A DNA stretch of 64,000 nt from Stenotrophomonas rhizophila (GCF_007667275.1 NZ_VDQT01000001.1:682001-746000), one strand, 5' to 3'; shown: positions 51,376 through 60,478, counted from the stretch's first letter. Notes: generated by a model from the letters alone, not told the origin. A program made the numbers and translations.

Positions 51376-52764
51376 TCATTCCCAGCAACGGTCGGCGCGG
51401 CCTTTCAGGGTCTGGCTGCGCGTGCAGTCGCGGGGCGCGATGCGGCCTTCGGTGAGTTCGGTCTTCTGCTTGCGGCCGTCGGCACTGCGGGTGAGTTCGA
51501 AGCCGTCGTACAGGCGACCGGTTACGGTCCTTGCTTCGTAGCGCAGGTGGCGTGGATCGATCGTGAGGACCTGGAACAGCTGGGTGTCCTCACCGACCGG
51601 TGCCATGGTGGCGCGCGCTTCATCCGACAGGCGGTACTGCTTGGGGCCGGCCACGGTCACGATGTACTGCGGGGTGGCAGCCTGCCCCTCCCCACGGCGC
51701 CCGTAGGTGTGGTCGTGCCCCTGCAGCACCAGGTCGACCTGGTGCCGGCGCACCACCGGCAGCAGCACATCGCGCAGCTCGGCGTTCTCGCGTCCTGCGC
51801 GCGGCGAATAGAACGGCTGGTGCAGCAGCACGATGCTCCACGGGTGCGGGTTGTCGGCCAGCACCTTGTCCAGCCAGGCCGCCTGGGCCTGCGCGGTGCC
51901 CAGGTCGAGTGCGGAGGTGCCGTCGAGGACCGCGATCCGCACGCTCTGGTAGTCGAACCAGTAGGTGCTGGAATCGGCGGCATCGACGCCGTTGCGCGGC
52001 AGCGCGAAGGTCACCGGCCAGTGCCGGCCGAGCACACGGCGTTCCTGCGGGGTGTCCTCGAACTCCTCGAAGTACTCGTGGTTGCCGATCGCCGGGGCCA
52101 CCGCGGTTTCCTGCGGCAGCCAGCCCGCGGCCGCAAACCATTCGCCCCACTCGCTGTCGTCCTGGCCATCGCCGCCGCTGACCAGGTCGCCGGCGAACAG
52201 GCTCAGCCGCGCGCCCGGCGCCGCCTTGATGCCCGCGCGCAGCACGCGCGAAACGTGGCTGAGGTTCTTGTTCTGGGTGTCGCCGAAGTACAGCAGGGTC
52301 AACGGCTGGTCCGCGCGACCGGCAGTACGCAGCTGGTTCCATGCGCCCCAGGTGTCCTTGCCCTGCACGCGCCACAGGTACAGGGTGTCCGGCACCAGCC
52401 CGGTCACATCGGCACGGTGGTAGTGCGCGCTGCCGAGCTCGGTCTGCAGTGGCGTGGTGACCGCGGTAACGCGGTGCGGCGTGCCGACGTCGGGCGAGTC
52501 GCCGGCCACGACCCACTCCAGCACGGGCGCATTGACCGTGCCGTCGGTGCGCCAGGCCACCGCGAAACCGTGCGCGGCATCCTGCGCCGGCGAAGCCACG
52601 ATGCGGTCGGGGAAGCCGGTGGCGGCGTAGTGCGTGCTGCCGGCCGGCACCTGGGTATTCGGCTCGGCCTTGGCCTGGGGCCTGGCGGCAGCCGCACCCG
52701 TGCCCAGCAGCAGGGCAAGGGCCAGGGCCGGGATACGGAAGTGCACCCGGGTCACGGTGCGCAC
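51376..52764 (-). CDS. exported purple-acid-type metallophosphoesterase
   Basis: A 462-residue exported phosphatase. The signal peptide ends near GTGAAA. An N-terminal fibronectin-like domain (from GFAVAWRTDGTVNAPVLEWV) precedes the calcineurin-like core, as in purple acid phosphatases. Metal ligands are seen in LLYFGDTQNKN, LSLFAGDLVSGG, AIGNHEY, VLLHQPFYSPRAG and LVLQGHDHTYGRRGEG. All five blocks are present. It overlaps the phytase-like gene by 13 bases and is followed closely by the pyrophosphatase, so it is one step in a phosphate-release pathway. Confidence 0.92.
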   Translation of the reverse strand: MRTVTRVHFRIPALALALLLGTGAAAARPQAKAEPNTQVPAGSTHYAATGFPDRIVASPAQDAAHGFAVAWRTDGTVNAPVLEWVVAGDSPDVGTPHRVTAVTTPLQTELGSAHYHRADVTGLVPDTLYLWRVQGKDTWGAWNQLRTAGRADQPLTLLYFGDTQNKNLSHVSRVLRAGIKAAPGARLSLFAGDLVSGGDGQDDSEWGEWFAAAGWLPQETAVAPAIGNHEYFEEFEDTPQERRVLGRHWPVTFALPRNGVDAADSSTYWFDYQSVRIAVLDGTSALDLGTAQAQAAWLDKVLADNPHPWSIVLLHQPFYSPRAGRENAELRDVLLPVVRRHQVDLVLQGHDHTYGRRGEGQAATPQYIVTVAGPKQYRLSDEARATMAPVGEDTQLFQVLTIDPRHLRYEARTVTGRLYDGFELTRSADGRKQKTELTEGRIAPRDCTRSQTLKGRADRCWE

Positions 52765-53876
52765 TCCAGCGGCAACGACAGCTGCCTGGCCACGCTGGCC
52801 CAGTCGAAGGCGACCACGCCCTGGTCGTCATGCACGGCATACAGCGCCCCGTGCGGGAAGCGCGGCGAGGCCGCCTGGGTCAGCCAGATGCCGTCGGTGT
52901 TGGCCACCGTGTTGCCCTGGAACGCGCCGACGTGCTTGAACGTATGCCGGTCGAACAGGTGGAACACGCTGCGCTGCTTGCCCTGTTCGGTGGTGATCCA
53001 CCAGCCGTCCTTGCCGCAGGTGCGCAGCATCACGCCTTCGGCCTGCGCCTTGAACGCATCGCGGCCGAAGGTGGTGCCGCTGAACTTCCCTTCCAGCGAG
53101 TACACCTTGATTTCGCTGGCATACGTTTCGTCTTCTTCGGCGATCAGCAGGTGGTCGTTGGCCGGGTCGCCCCAGATCGACTCGACCACGCGCAGGGCGC
53201 CCTTCTCGCTGGTATCGCCGATGCTGCCGACCAGGCGGGCCTGCGCCTTGCCATCCAGCACCTGCAGTGCGTAACGACGCACGCGCTTGTCCATTTCCGC
53301 CAGCGGCGGCAGCACGTCGTTGCCCTGGGCATCTTCGCCGGCGTCGTAGGAGTCGGTCACGTACACGTCGTAGCCGCTCGCCTGCTTGTCGACCCACAGT
53401 CCGTACGGCTTGCGCAGGTCTTCGGCAGCGAACGTCCCCAGCGGGGCAAACGACGGCAGCTGCAGCACCTGCACGCGGTGGTTGTCGCGCTCCACGACCA
53501 GCGCCAGGTCGTCGATCACGGCGATGCCGTTGGGCCGGTCGAACTGGCCCGGTGCGGTGCCGGTTCTGCCGACATCCCGCAGGTGGGCACCGGTCTGGCC
53601 GTCATACACGACCAGCTTGTCGGTGGCTTTAGCGGTGGCGATCAGCCACACCTGCCCCTCCGGCGAGGTCCAGCTGGCCGGCGAGTCGATGTTGTCGGCC
53701 GGGGTCATCGGGGTCAGGAACGCTTCGGCCACGGTGGCCACCGAACGCCCGGTGGTCGCGGCCGCCGGGTCCAATGCCGGTGCGTTCGATGCCGCCGGTG
53801 GCGGAGTGACGGCCGGCCTGCAACCGGCCAGCGCCGCCAGCGCGAGCAGGGCCAGTACGGGACGTGCGCGCATCAC
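52752..53876 (-). CDS. beta-propeller phytase-like lipoprotein
   Basis: A 374-residue lipoprotein with lipobox LAGC (Cys19). The mature chain reads as a beta propeller of the alkaline phytase (BPP) type: DNIDSPASWTSPEGQVWLIA, TDKLVVYDGQTGAHLRDV, FDRPNGIAVIDDL, AQAEGVMLRTCGKDGWWITT and VANTDGIWLTQ, the acidic loops that bind calcium in the family. Phytases remove phosphate from inositol hexakisphosphate. It overlaps the TonB receptor stop by four bases (ATGA), so the receptor may import a product or capture the substrate for it. The family match is by motif and context, not by search. Confidence 0.8.
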   Translation of the reverse strand: MMRARPVLALLALAALAGCRPAVTPPPAASNAPALDPAAATTGRSVATVAEAFLTPMTPADNIDSPASWTSPEGQVWLIATAKATDKLVVYDGQTGAHLRDVGRTGTAPGQFDRPNGIAVIDDLALVVERDNHRVQVLQLPSFAPLGTFAAEDLRKPYGLWVDKQASGYDVYVTDSYDAGEDAQGNDVLPPLAEMDKRVRRYALQVLDGKAQARLVGSIGDTSEKGALRVVESIWGDPANDHLLIAEEDETYASEIKVYSLEGKFSGTTFGRDAFKAQAEGVMLRTCGKDGWWITTEQGKQRSVFHLFDRHTFKHVGAFQGNTVANTDGIWLTQAASPRFPHGALYAVHDDQGVVAFDWASVARQLSLPLECAP

Positions 53877-56422
53877 AGGGCCACCTTCAGGCCGAGCGCG
53901 TAGGTGCGGCCGTATTCTTCGTTCTGCAGGGTGCGCGAACGCACGCCCTGGTACAGCTCCAGCGGTTTGTCGAGCAGGTTCTGCGCTTCCAGGTACACGC
54001 TCACGTTGTCGGTGATCTTGTAGTCCAGGCTGAAATCGAGCTGCGTGTTCGGCGCCACGAAGATGTCGTAGGCAGCGCTGTCGCCCAGCGTATCCAGGTA
54101 TTCGCTGCGGTACACGGCGGCCAGGCGGGTGCTGAAGCCGGCTTTTTCATAACCCACGTGCGCGCTGTACACATGCTTCGATGCACGCGGCAGGGTGAAG
54201 TCGTCATCGGCGCGACCGTCCAGGCCCGGGTCGAAGTCGGTGTCCAGCCAGGTGCCGCTGGCCCCGACCAGCAGGCCGTCCCAACCGGCCGGCAGGAAGC
54301 TGAGCTGCTGCTGCCAGTTGAATTCGGCGCCGTACACCCTGGCCTTGTCGCCATTGATCACGCGGGTGACCTCGAAGCCGGGGTATTCGGGATCGCTGTC
54401 GCTCACGGTGTTGACGATGTAGCCGTCGATGGTCTTGTGGAACAGTCCGAGCGAGAGGATGCCGGTGCTGCCGATGTAGCGTTCGAAGGACAGGTCCACG
54501 TTCTTCGATTCGTACGGATCCAGCTCGGGGTTGCCCAGCCGCACTTCTTCGTCGCCGCGGTTGTAGCCGATGCGCGGAGCGATGTCCCCGAACGAGGGAC
54601 GCGAGACGGTCTTGTTGGCGGCCGCGCGCAGCACCCAGTCGCTGCCCGCGTCGTAACGCAGGTGCAGGCCCGGCAGCACGTTGGTGTAGCTGCGGTCGGC
54701 GCTGAGCGGGGTAACGGTATAGCTGCGGCCGTTGGCGGCCACGTCCACCTGGTTGCCGGTGGCCTGGAACTGGGTGTTTTCAACGCGCACGCCGCCGATG
54801 ACGCGCAGGTTGCCGAGGTCCCAGGTGCCCATGGCGTAGCTGGCGAAAATGTCTTCGCTGGCGGTGTAGTCCTCTTCAAGCGAGGTCATCGCATTGGCGC
54901 CCACGTCCTGCGGGCGGGCGCTGTACTGGCTGCCGAACTGCGCCCAGTAACGGCGCATCGCGTCCGAACTCATGCCCTGCCCCAGGCTGCCGCCACGGTG
55001 CTCGGGTGTGCTCGCGGTCCAGTCGGACAAGGCCACGTCCGGGCCGGCCCGCAGTTCGCGCTCGTCGGTATCCACGTCGCGGTCGCGCCAGCGGCCGAGC
55101 AGGCCGAACTTGTAGCTGCTGTTGTCGCCGTCGAAGCGGATGTTGACCTGCGCGCTGTGTTCCTTGTCGTCCACGCGCTTGGGCGAGACCACGAAACGAT
55201 CGAAATCGTAGTTGCCGTTGTCCATCCAGCCGGCATCGCTGAGGGTGTAACGCGGGATGCCGCTGTTCTGGTCCACGGTCGCGGCCAGGTCGTCGCCGTT
55301 GTATTCGAAGCGCGCTTCCATCTCGTCGTTGACGCGCTCTTCGGTACGGGTGTAGCCGACCTTGTAATCGAGCACGGCATTGGTCAGGCGGTTTTCGCCG
55401 CCCAGGCTGGCGGCGAAGGTGTTTTCCTTCTTGGTGCGGTAGCGCATGCGCTTCTGGATCGCGTCGGCCGGCAGGTCGTCGACACGGAACTGGTTGTTGC
55501 CCAGCGCGGTGACCTCGCCGTCGCCGAAGTTGAAGATCGTGCGCTGGCGGGTTTCGGCATCGTCGAACTGGCTGTACAGGGTGCGCAGGTAGTACTGGCT
55601 GTCTTCGCTGGGGCGCCAGTCGAAGTTGAGGTTGGCCCCGATGCGCTTGCGTTCGATTTCGTACTTGCGGTGCTGCAGGCTGGTGGCGAACAGGTCGTCT
55701 TCGCTGCCGCCGTCGAATTCGCCGTATTCCACTTCGCTGTTGTCGGACTCGAACCTGCGGTTCTGGTAGTTCACGCCGAGCGCCACGCCGAAGGTTTCGG
55801 CGAACACGTCGCTGTAGTTGAAGGCGGCCTTCGGGCTGGTGTGGCCGGACAGGTCCTGGTGGCTGGCTTCGATCTTGCCACGCAGGCTGCGGCCGTCGCG
55901 GTCGAAGGCCGAGGCGGACTCGACCAGGATGGCGCCGCCGATCGCATCGCCGGGCATGTCCGGGGTAGGCGACTTGACCACGCGCAGGCGCTCGGTCGAG
56001 TCGGAGGGAATCACGTCCAGCGGTGCGGCGCGGCTGGCGTCTTCCGGGGTGCCCACGGCGATGCCGTCGATGCTGACGCTGTTGAGGTTGGCATCCAGGC
56101 CGCGCACCACCACGAAACGGCCCTCGCCCTGGTCACGGGTGACGCTGACGCCGGGCAGGCGCTGCAGCGATTCGGCCACGTTCTTGTCCGGGTAGACGCC
56201 CATGGCATCGGACGATACCGCGTCCTGGATGGCATCGCTGCTGCGCTTGAGGTCGACCGCGCGGGTCTGCGATTCCAGCTGCGGGCGCACTTCCACCCGG
56301 TCCAGCTCGGTGGCTGCGGCAGCGCCGGCGAGCTCCCCGCTCGCGGCGGCCACGGCAGGCGCGGTGGACAGGACCAGCAACGACAGGCTGATGGCCAGCC
56401 CCAACGGCGATTTGTTCTGCAC
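53873..56422 (-). CDS. TonB-dependent receptor of the phytate/phosphate locus
   Basis: An 849-residue receptor of the long xanthomonad type. A signal peptide (LAISLSLLVLSTAPAVAAAS) is followed by the TonB box region TELDRVEVRPQ, the plug (AVSSDAMGVYPDKNVAESLQ, RLPGVSVTRDQGEGRFVVVR, PTPDMPGDAIGGAILVESAS) and the barrel ending GRTYALGLKVAL. The VYPDKNVAESLQRLPGVS sequence is typical of carbohydrate- or phosphate-type TBDTs rather than siderophore receptors. It leads an operon with a phytase, phosphatase and pyrophosphatase, so the ligand is likely an organophosphate such as phytate. Confidence 0.93.
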   Translation of the reverse strand: MQNKSPLGLAISLSLLVLSTAPAVAAASGELAGAAAATELDRVEVRPQLESQTRAVDLKRSSDAIQDAVSSDAMGVYPDKNVAESLQRLPGVSVTRDQGEGRFVVVRGLDANLNSVSIDGIAVGTPEDASRAAPLDVIPSDSTERLRVVKSPTPDMPGDAIGGAILVESASAFDRDGRSLRGKIEASHQDLSGHTSPKAAFNYSDVFAETFGVALGVNYQNRRFESDNSEVEYGEFDGGSEDDLFATSLQHRKYEIERKRIGANLNFDWRPSEDSQYYLRTLYSQFDDAETRQRTIFNFGDGEVTALGNNQFRVDDLPADAIQKRMRYRTKKENTFAASLGGENRLTNAVLDYKVGYTRTEERVNDEMEARFEYNGDDLAATVDQNSGIPRYTLSDAGWMDNGNYDFDRFVVSPKRVDDKEHSAQVNIRFDGDNSSYKFGLLGRWRDRDVDTDERELRAGPDVALSDWTASTPEHRGGSLGQGMSSDAMRRYWAQFGSQYSARPQDVGANAMTSLEEDYTASEDIFASYAMGTWDLGNLRVIGGVRVENTQFQATGNQVDVAANGRSYTVTPLSADRSYTNVLPGLHLRYDAGSDWVLRAAANKTVSRPSFGDIAPRIGYNRGDEEVRLGNPELDPYESKNVDLSFERYIGSTGILSLGLFHKTIDGYIVNTVSDSDPEYPGFEVTRVINGDKARVYGAEFNWQQQLSFLPAGWDGLLVGASGTWLDTDFDPGLDGRADDDFTLPRASKHVYSAHVGYEKAGFSTRLAAVYRSEYLDTLGDSAAYDIFVAPNTQLDFSLDYKITDNVSVYLEAQNLLDKPLELYQGVRSRTLQNEEYGRTYALGLKVAL

Positions 56423-56470
56423 GGCATCCCCAACGGTGTAAAGATTGGGTCAGCACGGTATGTCGGGGAG

Positions 56471-56488
56471 ATTGCATGAACGTGACAC
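56471..56488 (-). promoter_or_regulatory. degenerate Pho-box-like site
   Basis: On the minus strand GTGTCAC-gttc-ATGCAAT, two seven-base units with the four-base spacing of PhoB half-sites. The first matches CTGTCAT-type well; the second only four of seven. It is 48 bases upstream of the TonB receptor of the phosphate operon. Confidence 0.35.
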
Positions 56489-56579
56489 CGGTGGCGATGG
56501 CGACCTCCCGGCGCTGCCTATGGCCGGGTCGGGCGCGGGTGCGGCAAAATGACGTTCTCCCCGTTTTGTTGGCATTCCC

Positions 56580-57215
56580 ATGAAAATCGTCGAAGTTCGC
56601 CACCCGCTGGTGCAGCACAAGATCGGCCTGATGCGCGATGCATCCCTGAGCACGAAGGACTTCCGCGAGCTGGCCAATGAGCTGGGCGGGTTGCTGGCCT
56701 ACGAGGCCACGGCCGACATGGAAACCGAGGCGCACACGCTGCCCGGCTGGGCCGGTCCGGTGACGGTGCAGCGCATTGCCGGTGCCAAGATCACCGTGGT
56801 GCCGATCCTGCGTGCGGGGCTGGGCATGCTCAGCGGGGTGCTGTCGCTGATCCCGGCGGCGCGGGTCAGCGTGGTCGGGCTGCAGCGCGATGAGGAAACG
56901 CTGCAACCGGTGCCTTATTTCGAGCGCCTGACCGGCCGCCTGGAAGAGCGCGATGCGTTGATCCTGGATCCGATGCTGGCCACGGGCGGCACGCTGATCG
57001 CGACCATCGACATGCTCAAGCGCGCGGGTGCGCGGCGGATCAAGGGCATTTTCCTGGTGGCGGTGCCGGAGGGCATTGCGGCTGTGCAGGCTGCGCATCC
57101 GGATGTGGAAATCTTCACCGCGGCGATCGACGCGCGGCTCAACGACAAGGGTTACATCCTGCCGGGGCTGGGGGATGCGGGGGATCGGATTTTCGGGACG
57201 CGTGTAGCGGGCTGA
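56580..57215 (+). CDS. upp: uracil phosphoribosyltransferase
   Basis: A 211-residue salvage enzyme making UMP from uracil and PRPP. Family marks are [51 protein letters not shown] and the PRPP-binding loop [20 protein letters not shown], ending with [16 protein letters not shown]. Length and motifs are complete. It is divergent from the TonB receptor with 157 bases between starts. Confidence 0.97.
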   Translation: MKIVEVRHPLVQHKIGLMRDASLSTKDFRELANELGGLLAYEATADMETEAHTLPGWAGPVTVQRIAGAKITVVPILRAGLGMLSGVLSLIPAARVSVVGLQRDEETLQPVPYFERLTGRLEERDALILDPMLATGGTLIATIDMLKRAGARRIKGIFLVAVPEGIAAVQAAHPDVEIFTAAIDARLNDKGYILPGLGDAGDRIFGTRVAG

Positions 57216-57241
57216 TCCGCCGCGTCCCTGTCGGGGGATAG

Positions 57242-57305
57242 CGTGGACACGCTTGGCGTGTCCCTACGCCTCCCCCATCGTAGCGACACGCCATGCGTGT
57301 CCCAC
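57242..57305. repeat. REP-like pair (GACACGC family)
   Basis: GTGGACACGCTTGGCGTGTCC (57242-57262) and GTAGCGACACGCCATGCGTGTCCCAC (57280-57305), each a short hairpin with complementary GACACGC/GCGTGTC arms. They lie between the convergent upp and MBL-hydrolase genes, where they may act as a hairpin terminator for both. Confidence 0.75.
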
Positions 57306-57311
57306 GGAACA

Positions 57312-58199
57312 TCAGGCCAACGCGCGCGCCTTAAGCTCCCCTTGTTCGTGGGCGGTACCGAATCGCCCCTTGTCGTCGCGGGTCACCTGGGCCAGGGCGC
57401 ACTCGGGGTCGTGGGTAAAGAACAGGTGCACGTTGCGGGCGAGTTTGTCTTCGAGGAAGCTGCGCTTTTCGTCGATCAGCAGTTCGGCGTTGCGGTCGTA
57501 GCCCATGGTGATCGGGACGTGCACCCAGGAGCGGCCGGGAATGAGGTCGGCGCAGAATACGACGCCGCCGCGCGGCTGTCCGTTGGCCTGCTCGGGGCCG
57601 ACGATTTCGGCGAGCATCAGGCCGGGGGTGTGGCCGTCGCTGAAACTGAAACGCACGCTCTGGCCGAGGGTGCGCGAGTACGGGCCTTCGACGATTTCCA
57701 GCCGGCCGCTGTCCTGCAGCAGCTGCGGCAGTTCGGGGATGAAGCTGGCGCGGTCGCGCGGATGCGGGTTCAGTGCGCGCTGCCAGTGTTCGGCGCCTAC
57801 CAGGAAGGTGGCGTTGGGGAACAGCAGCTCCGGTCCGCGGCCTTCGCTCCAGGGTGCGAGCAGGCCACCGGCATGGTCGAAATGCAGGTGGCTGAGCACG
57901 ACCACGTCGATGTCTTCGTGTTCGAAGCCGGCTTCGCGCAGGGATTCGATCAGTACGTGGCGGGATTCCTGCACGCCGTAACGATCGCGGAGCCTGGGTT
58001 CGAAGAAGGCGCCGATGCCGGTTTCGAACAGCACGGTCTTGCCGGCCAGCGGGCTGGCCAGGAGGGCGCGACACGCGAGTTCGATGCGGTTGAGATCGTC
58101 GGGCGACGCCCATTTCTCCCACACGGCGCGAGGCGCGTTGCCGAACATCGCACCGCCATCGAGTTTCTGTGAGTTACCGCGGATGGACCATAGTTTCAT
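57312..58199 (-). CDS. MBL-fold metallo-hydrolase
   Basis: A 295-residue metallo-beta-lactamase-fold hydrolase. The zinc motif HLHFDHAGG (about residues 104-112) is intact, with additional His and Asp ligands in [10 protein letters not shown] and [13 protein letters not shown]. The C-terminus [17 protein letters not shown] is typical of the soluble MBL-hydrolase (lactonase-like or glyoxalase-II-like) group. No signal peptide, so it acts in the cytoplasm. Substrate unknown; quorum lactonase is possible but unproven. It ends next to the upp/REP interval. Confidence 0.9.
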   Translation of the reverse strand: MKLWSIRGNSQKLDGGAMFGNAPRAVWEKWASPDDLNRIELACRALLASPLAGKTVLFETGIGAFFEPRLRDRYGVQESRHVLIESLREAGFEHEDIDVVVLSHLHFDHAGGLLAPWSEGRGPELLFPNATFLVGAEHWQRALNPHPRDRASFIPELPQLLQDSGRLEIVEGPYSRTLGQSVRFSFSDGHTPGLMLAEIVGPEQANGQPRGGVVFCADLIPGRSWVHVPITMGYDRNAELLIDEKRSFLEDKLARNVHLFFTHDPECALAQVTRDDKGRFGTAHEQGELKARALA

Positions 58200-58311
58200 C
58201 CGTAAATTATCCGGCGGCTGGCGTTAATAAATCGCTATGTCGATTTTTTCAAAGGCAAGGGCTGAGCCAGAGCCAGAGCAACTTCAGCGCCTCATTGCTG
58301 CGTGGAGGGAC

Positions 58312-58415
58312 GGACGGCGGGCAGCCCCCTACGGGACACGCCGTAAATCCATCCATGGAGGCTTGTCAAAAACATCCATGTTTTTGACAGTCCCTACGGG
58401 GGCTACCCGCCGTCC
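58312..58415. repeat. nested palindromic element, MITE-like
   Basis: The outer arms of about 25 bases (GGACGGCGGGCAGCCCCCT... at 58312-58335 and ...GGGGGCTACCCGCCGTCC at 58391-58415) are imperfect inverted repeats. Inside are CCATCCATGG and the perfect 12-bp hairpin TGTCAAAAACAT-cc-ATGTTTTTGACA (58364-58389). This fills most of the 270-base gap 58200-58469; no gene is supported in it. Its structure suggests a non-autonomous mobile repeat. Confidence 0.75.
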
Positions 58416-58456
58416 GCCCCCGACAGATGATCGTGTGCGGTGGGAAGAGCGGCCGG

Positions 58457-58473
58457 GTAGAGCCCGGCTCTAC
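58457..58473 (-). repeat. short GTAGAGCC palindrome at the ggt stop
   Basis: GTAGAGCC-c-GGCTCTAC. On the minus strand the TAG of the GTAG head is the stop codon of the gamma-glutamyltransferase gene, the same arrangement as at recN and the catalase-like gene. Confidence 0.65.
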
Positions 58474-60200
58474 GGGGAGATCGCGCCGCTGCCTACTGGG
58501 TTGCGGGGGTCGCTGCCTACGCTTAGCTGGTTGCTGCGGCGGTTCCATTCGACCGTCTGCAGGTTGCCCCAGACGTGGCTGGAGCCGCGGCCGCCGGCTG
58601 CGGTGTTGCCCGGCAGGTCGATCTTGTGGCCCATGGCCTGCAGCTGCTTGATCGTGGCCTCGTCGAAGCTGTTGCTTTCGGCCTCGATCACGTCCGGCAG
58701 CCACTGGTGGTGGAAGCGCGGCAGTGCCGCCACCTGCTGTGCGTCCAGGCCGTCGTCGTAGCCCAGCACGCCCAGCAGCACCATGGTGATGATGCGGCTG
58801 CCGCCCGGGGTGCCGAGCACCACCACCTTGTCCGCCGATTCCATGAAGGTCGGGGTCATCGAGCTGAGCATGCGCTTGCCCGGCTTCGGTGCGTTGGCCG
58901 CGTAGCCCATCACCCCGAACGCATTCGGCGTGCCCGGCTTCAGGGCGAAGTCGTCCATTTCGTTGTTGAGCAGCACACCGGTGCCGGCGGGGATCAGGCC
59001 GGAGCCATACAGCAGGTTCACCGTCTGGGTGGCGCCGACGCGGTTGCCGTCCTGGTCGATGATCGAGAAGTGGGTGGTTTCATCGTCTTCCAGCGGGGTC
59101 GGATTGCCCGACAGCAGATCGCTCGGGGTGGCCTTGTCCGGGTGGATGGTGGCGCGCAGGCCCTGCGCGTAATCGCGGCTGGTCAGCACTTTCTGCGGAA
59201 TCTGCACGAAGTCCGGGTCGCCCAGGAAGAAGGTGCGGTCGCGGAACGCGCGGCGCATGGCCTCGACCACCAGGTGGGTGCGGTGGGCCGGATCCATCGC
59301 CTTCAGGTCCCAGCCTTCGAGGATCTGCAGCATCGAGGCCAGCGCGATGCCACCGGACGATGGCGGCGAGGCGGTGGTCACTTTCCAGTCGCGGTAGTTG
59401 AAGGTGATCGGTTCGCGCTGCTTCACCCGGTAGCCGGCCAGCTCCTCCGCGGTCCACTTGCCGCCTGCCTGCTTTACCCCGGCCAACAGCAGCGAGCCGG
59501 TCTGGCCCTTGTAGAAACCGTCGAAACCGTCTGCGGCCAGGCGCTCCAGGGTCTGCGCCAGTTCCGGCTGCTTGAACACATCGCCCTCGGCAATCGGGCG
59601 GCCGTTGCGCAGGTACACCTCGCGCGTGCCCGGGAAACGCTCCATCACCTCGCGGCGCGAGGCGTAGCCCTTGGCCATGCGTGCATATACCGGGAAGCCC
59701 TCGCGCGCGATCCGGATGGCCGGGGCCAGCGATGCCTGCAGCGGCAGCTTGCCGTGCTTGGCCGACAGCTCCACCAGCGCCGCCGGCAGGCCGGGAATGC
59801 CGGCCGACCACGGGCCGTTCACCGACCGGTCGCGGTCCAGCTCGCCCTTCTTGTCCAGGAATGCTTCGGGGGTCGCGGCGGCCGGCGCGGTTTCGCGCGC
59901 GTCCAGCATCACGTCCTTGCCGGTGCGCGCGTCATGCAGCAGGAAGAAGCCACCGCCGCCCAATCCCGAGCTGATCGGCTCGACCACCGCCAGCGTCGAC
60001 GACACCGCTACCGCTGCATCGAACGCGTTGCCGCCCTTGGCCAGGATTTCCATGCCCGCCTCGGTGGCCAGGTGATGGCCACTGGCGATCGCCGCGCCCT
60101 TGGGGTGGGTGGCCAGCGGTGCCTGGCCGGGCGCGGCGGCCCAGAGCACAGGCGTCCACAGCAGGACGAGCAACAACCAGCGAGGCGACGGCGTTTTCAT
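58470..60200 (-). CDS. ggt: gamma-glutamyltransferase
   Basis: A 576-residue exported N-terminal-nucleophile hydrolase acting on glutathione and gamma-glutamyl peptides. The start at 60200 (MKTPSPRWLLLVLLWTPVLW) gives a signal peptide; an open frame extends 53 codons higher but would overlap the ferredoxin gene. The precursor is cut before Thr375 in ETTHFSIID to give large and small subunits. Other motifs are GLGGGGFFLL, LDARETAPAAAT, VNLLYGSGLIPAGTGVLLNN, GKRMLSSMTP and LGTPGGSRI. The ATG overlaps the ferredoxin stop by four bases. Confidence 0.96.
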   Translation of the reverse strand: MKTPSPRWLLLVLLWTPVLWAAAPGQAPLATHPKGAAIASGHHLATEAGMEILAKGGNAFDAAVAVSSTLAVVEPISSGLGGGGFFLLHDARTGKDVMLDARETAPAAATPEAFLDKKGELDRDRSVNGPWSAGIPGLPAALVELSAKHGKLPLQASLAPAIRIAREGFPVYARMAKGYASRREVMERFPGTREVYLRNGRPIAEGDVFKQPELAQTLERLAADGFDGFYKGQTGSLLLAGVKQAGGKWTAEELAGYRVKQREPITFNYRDWKVTTASPPSSGGIALASMLQILEGWDLKAMDPAHRTHLVVEAMRRAFRDRTFFLGDPDFVQIPQKVLTSRDYAQGLRATIHPDKATPSDLLSGNPTPLEDDETTHFSIIDQDGNRVGATQTVNLLYGSGLIPAGTGVLLNNEMDDFALKPGTPNAFGVMGYAANAPKPGKRMLSSMTPTFMESADKVVVLGTPGGSRIITMVLLGVLGYDDGLDAQQVAALPRFHHQWLPDVIEAESNSFDEATIKQLQAMGHKIDLPGNTAAGGRGSSHVWGNLQTVEWNRRSNQLSVGSDPRNPVGSGAISP

Positions 60201-60478
60201 TCGGGGGCAGACTCCGCATACAGTTCGGGATGATCGCGCTGCAGCCCATGCAACTTGGCCAGCAACGCTTCCTGGGTTTCCGGAATGTCCGGATCGGGAT
60301 CGATGCATTCCACCGGGCAGACGACCACGCACTGGGGTTCGTCGAAATGCCCCACGCATTCGGTGCAGCGTGCAGGGTCGATCACGTAGATGGTTTCACC
60401 CATCGAGATGGCCTGGTTGGGACAGGCGGGCTCGCATACGTCGCAGTTGACGCAGAGCTCATTGATTTTCAGCGACAT
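60197..60478 (-). CDS. YfhL-type 2[4Fe-4S] ferredoxin
   Basis: A 93-residue ferredoxin with two cluster motifs: CVNCDVCEPACPNQAI (residues 9-24) and CTECVGHFDEPQCVVVCPVE, the latter with the eight-residue insert characteristic of the Allochromatium/YfhL type. The C-terminal helix (TQEALLAKLHGLQRDHPELY) is normal. It is translationally coupled to ggt by a four-base overlap; a functional link with the periplasmic enzyme is not obvious. Confidence 0.95.
   Translation of the reverse strand: MSLKINELCVNCDVCEPACPNQAISMGETIYVIDPARCTECVGHFDEPQCVVVCPVECIDPDPDIPETQEALLAKLHGLQRDHPELYAESAPE

Noticed and set aside
53864..56479. An 871-codon open frame opposite the TonB receptor of the phosphate operon
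   Set aside because: Antisense shadow of a clear TonB receptor, no start signal or motif.
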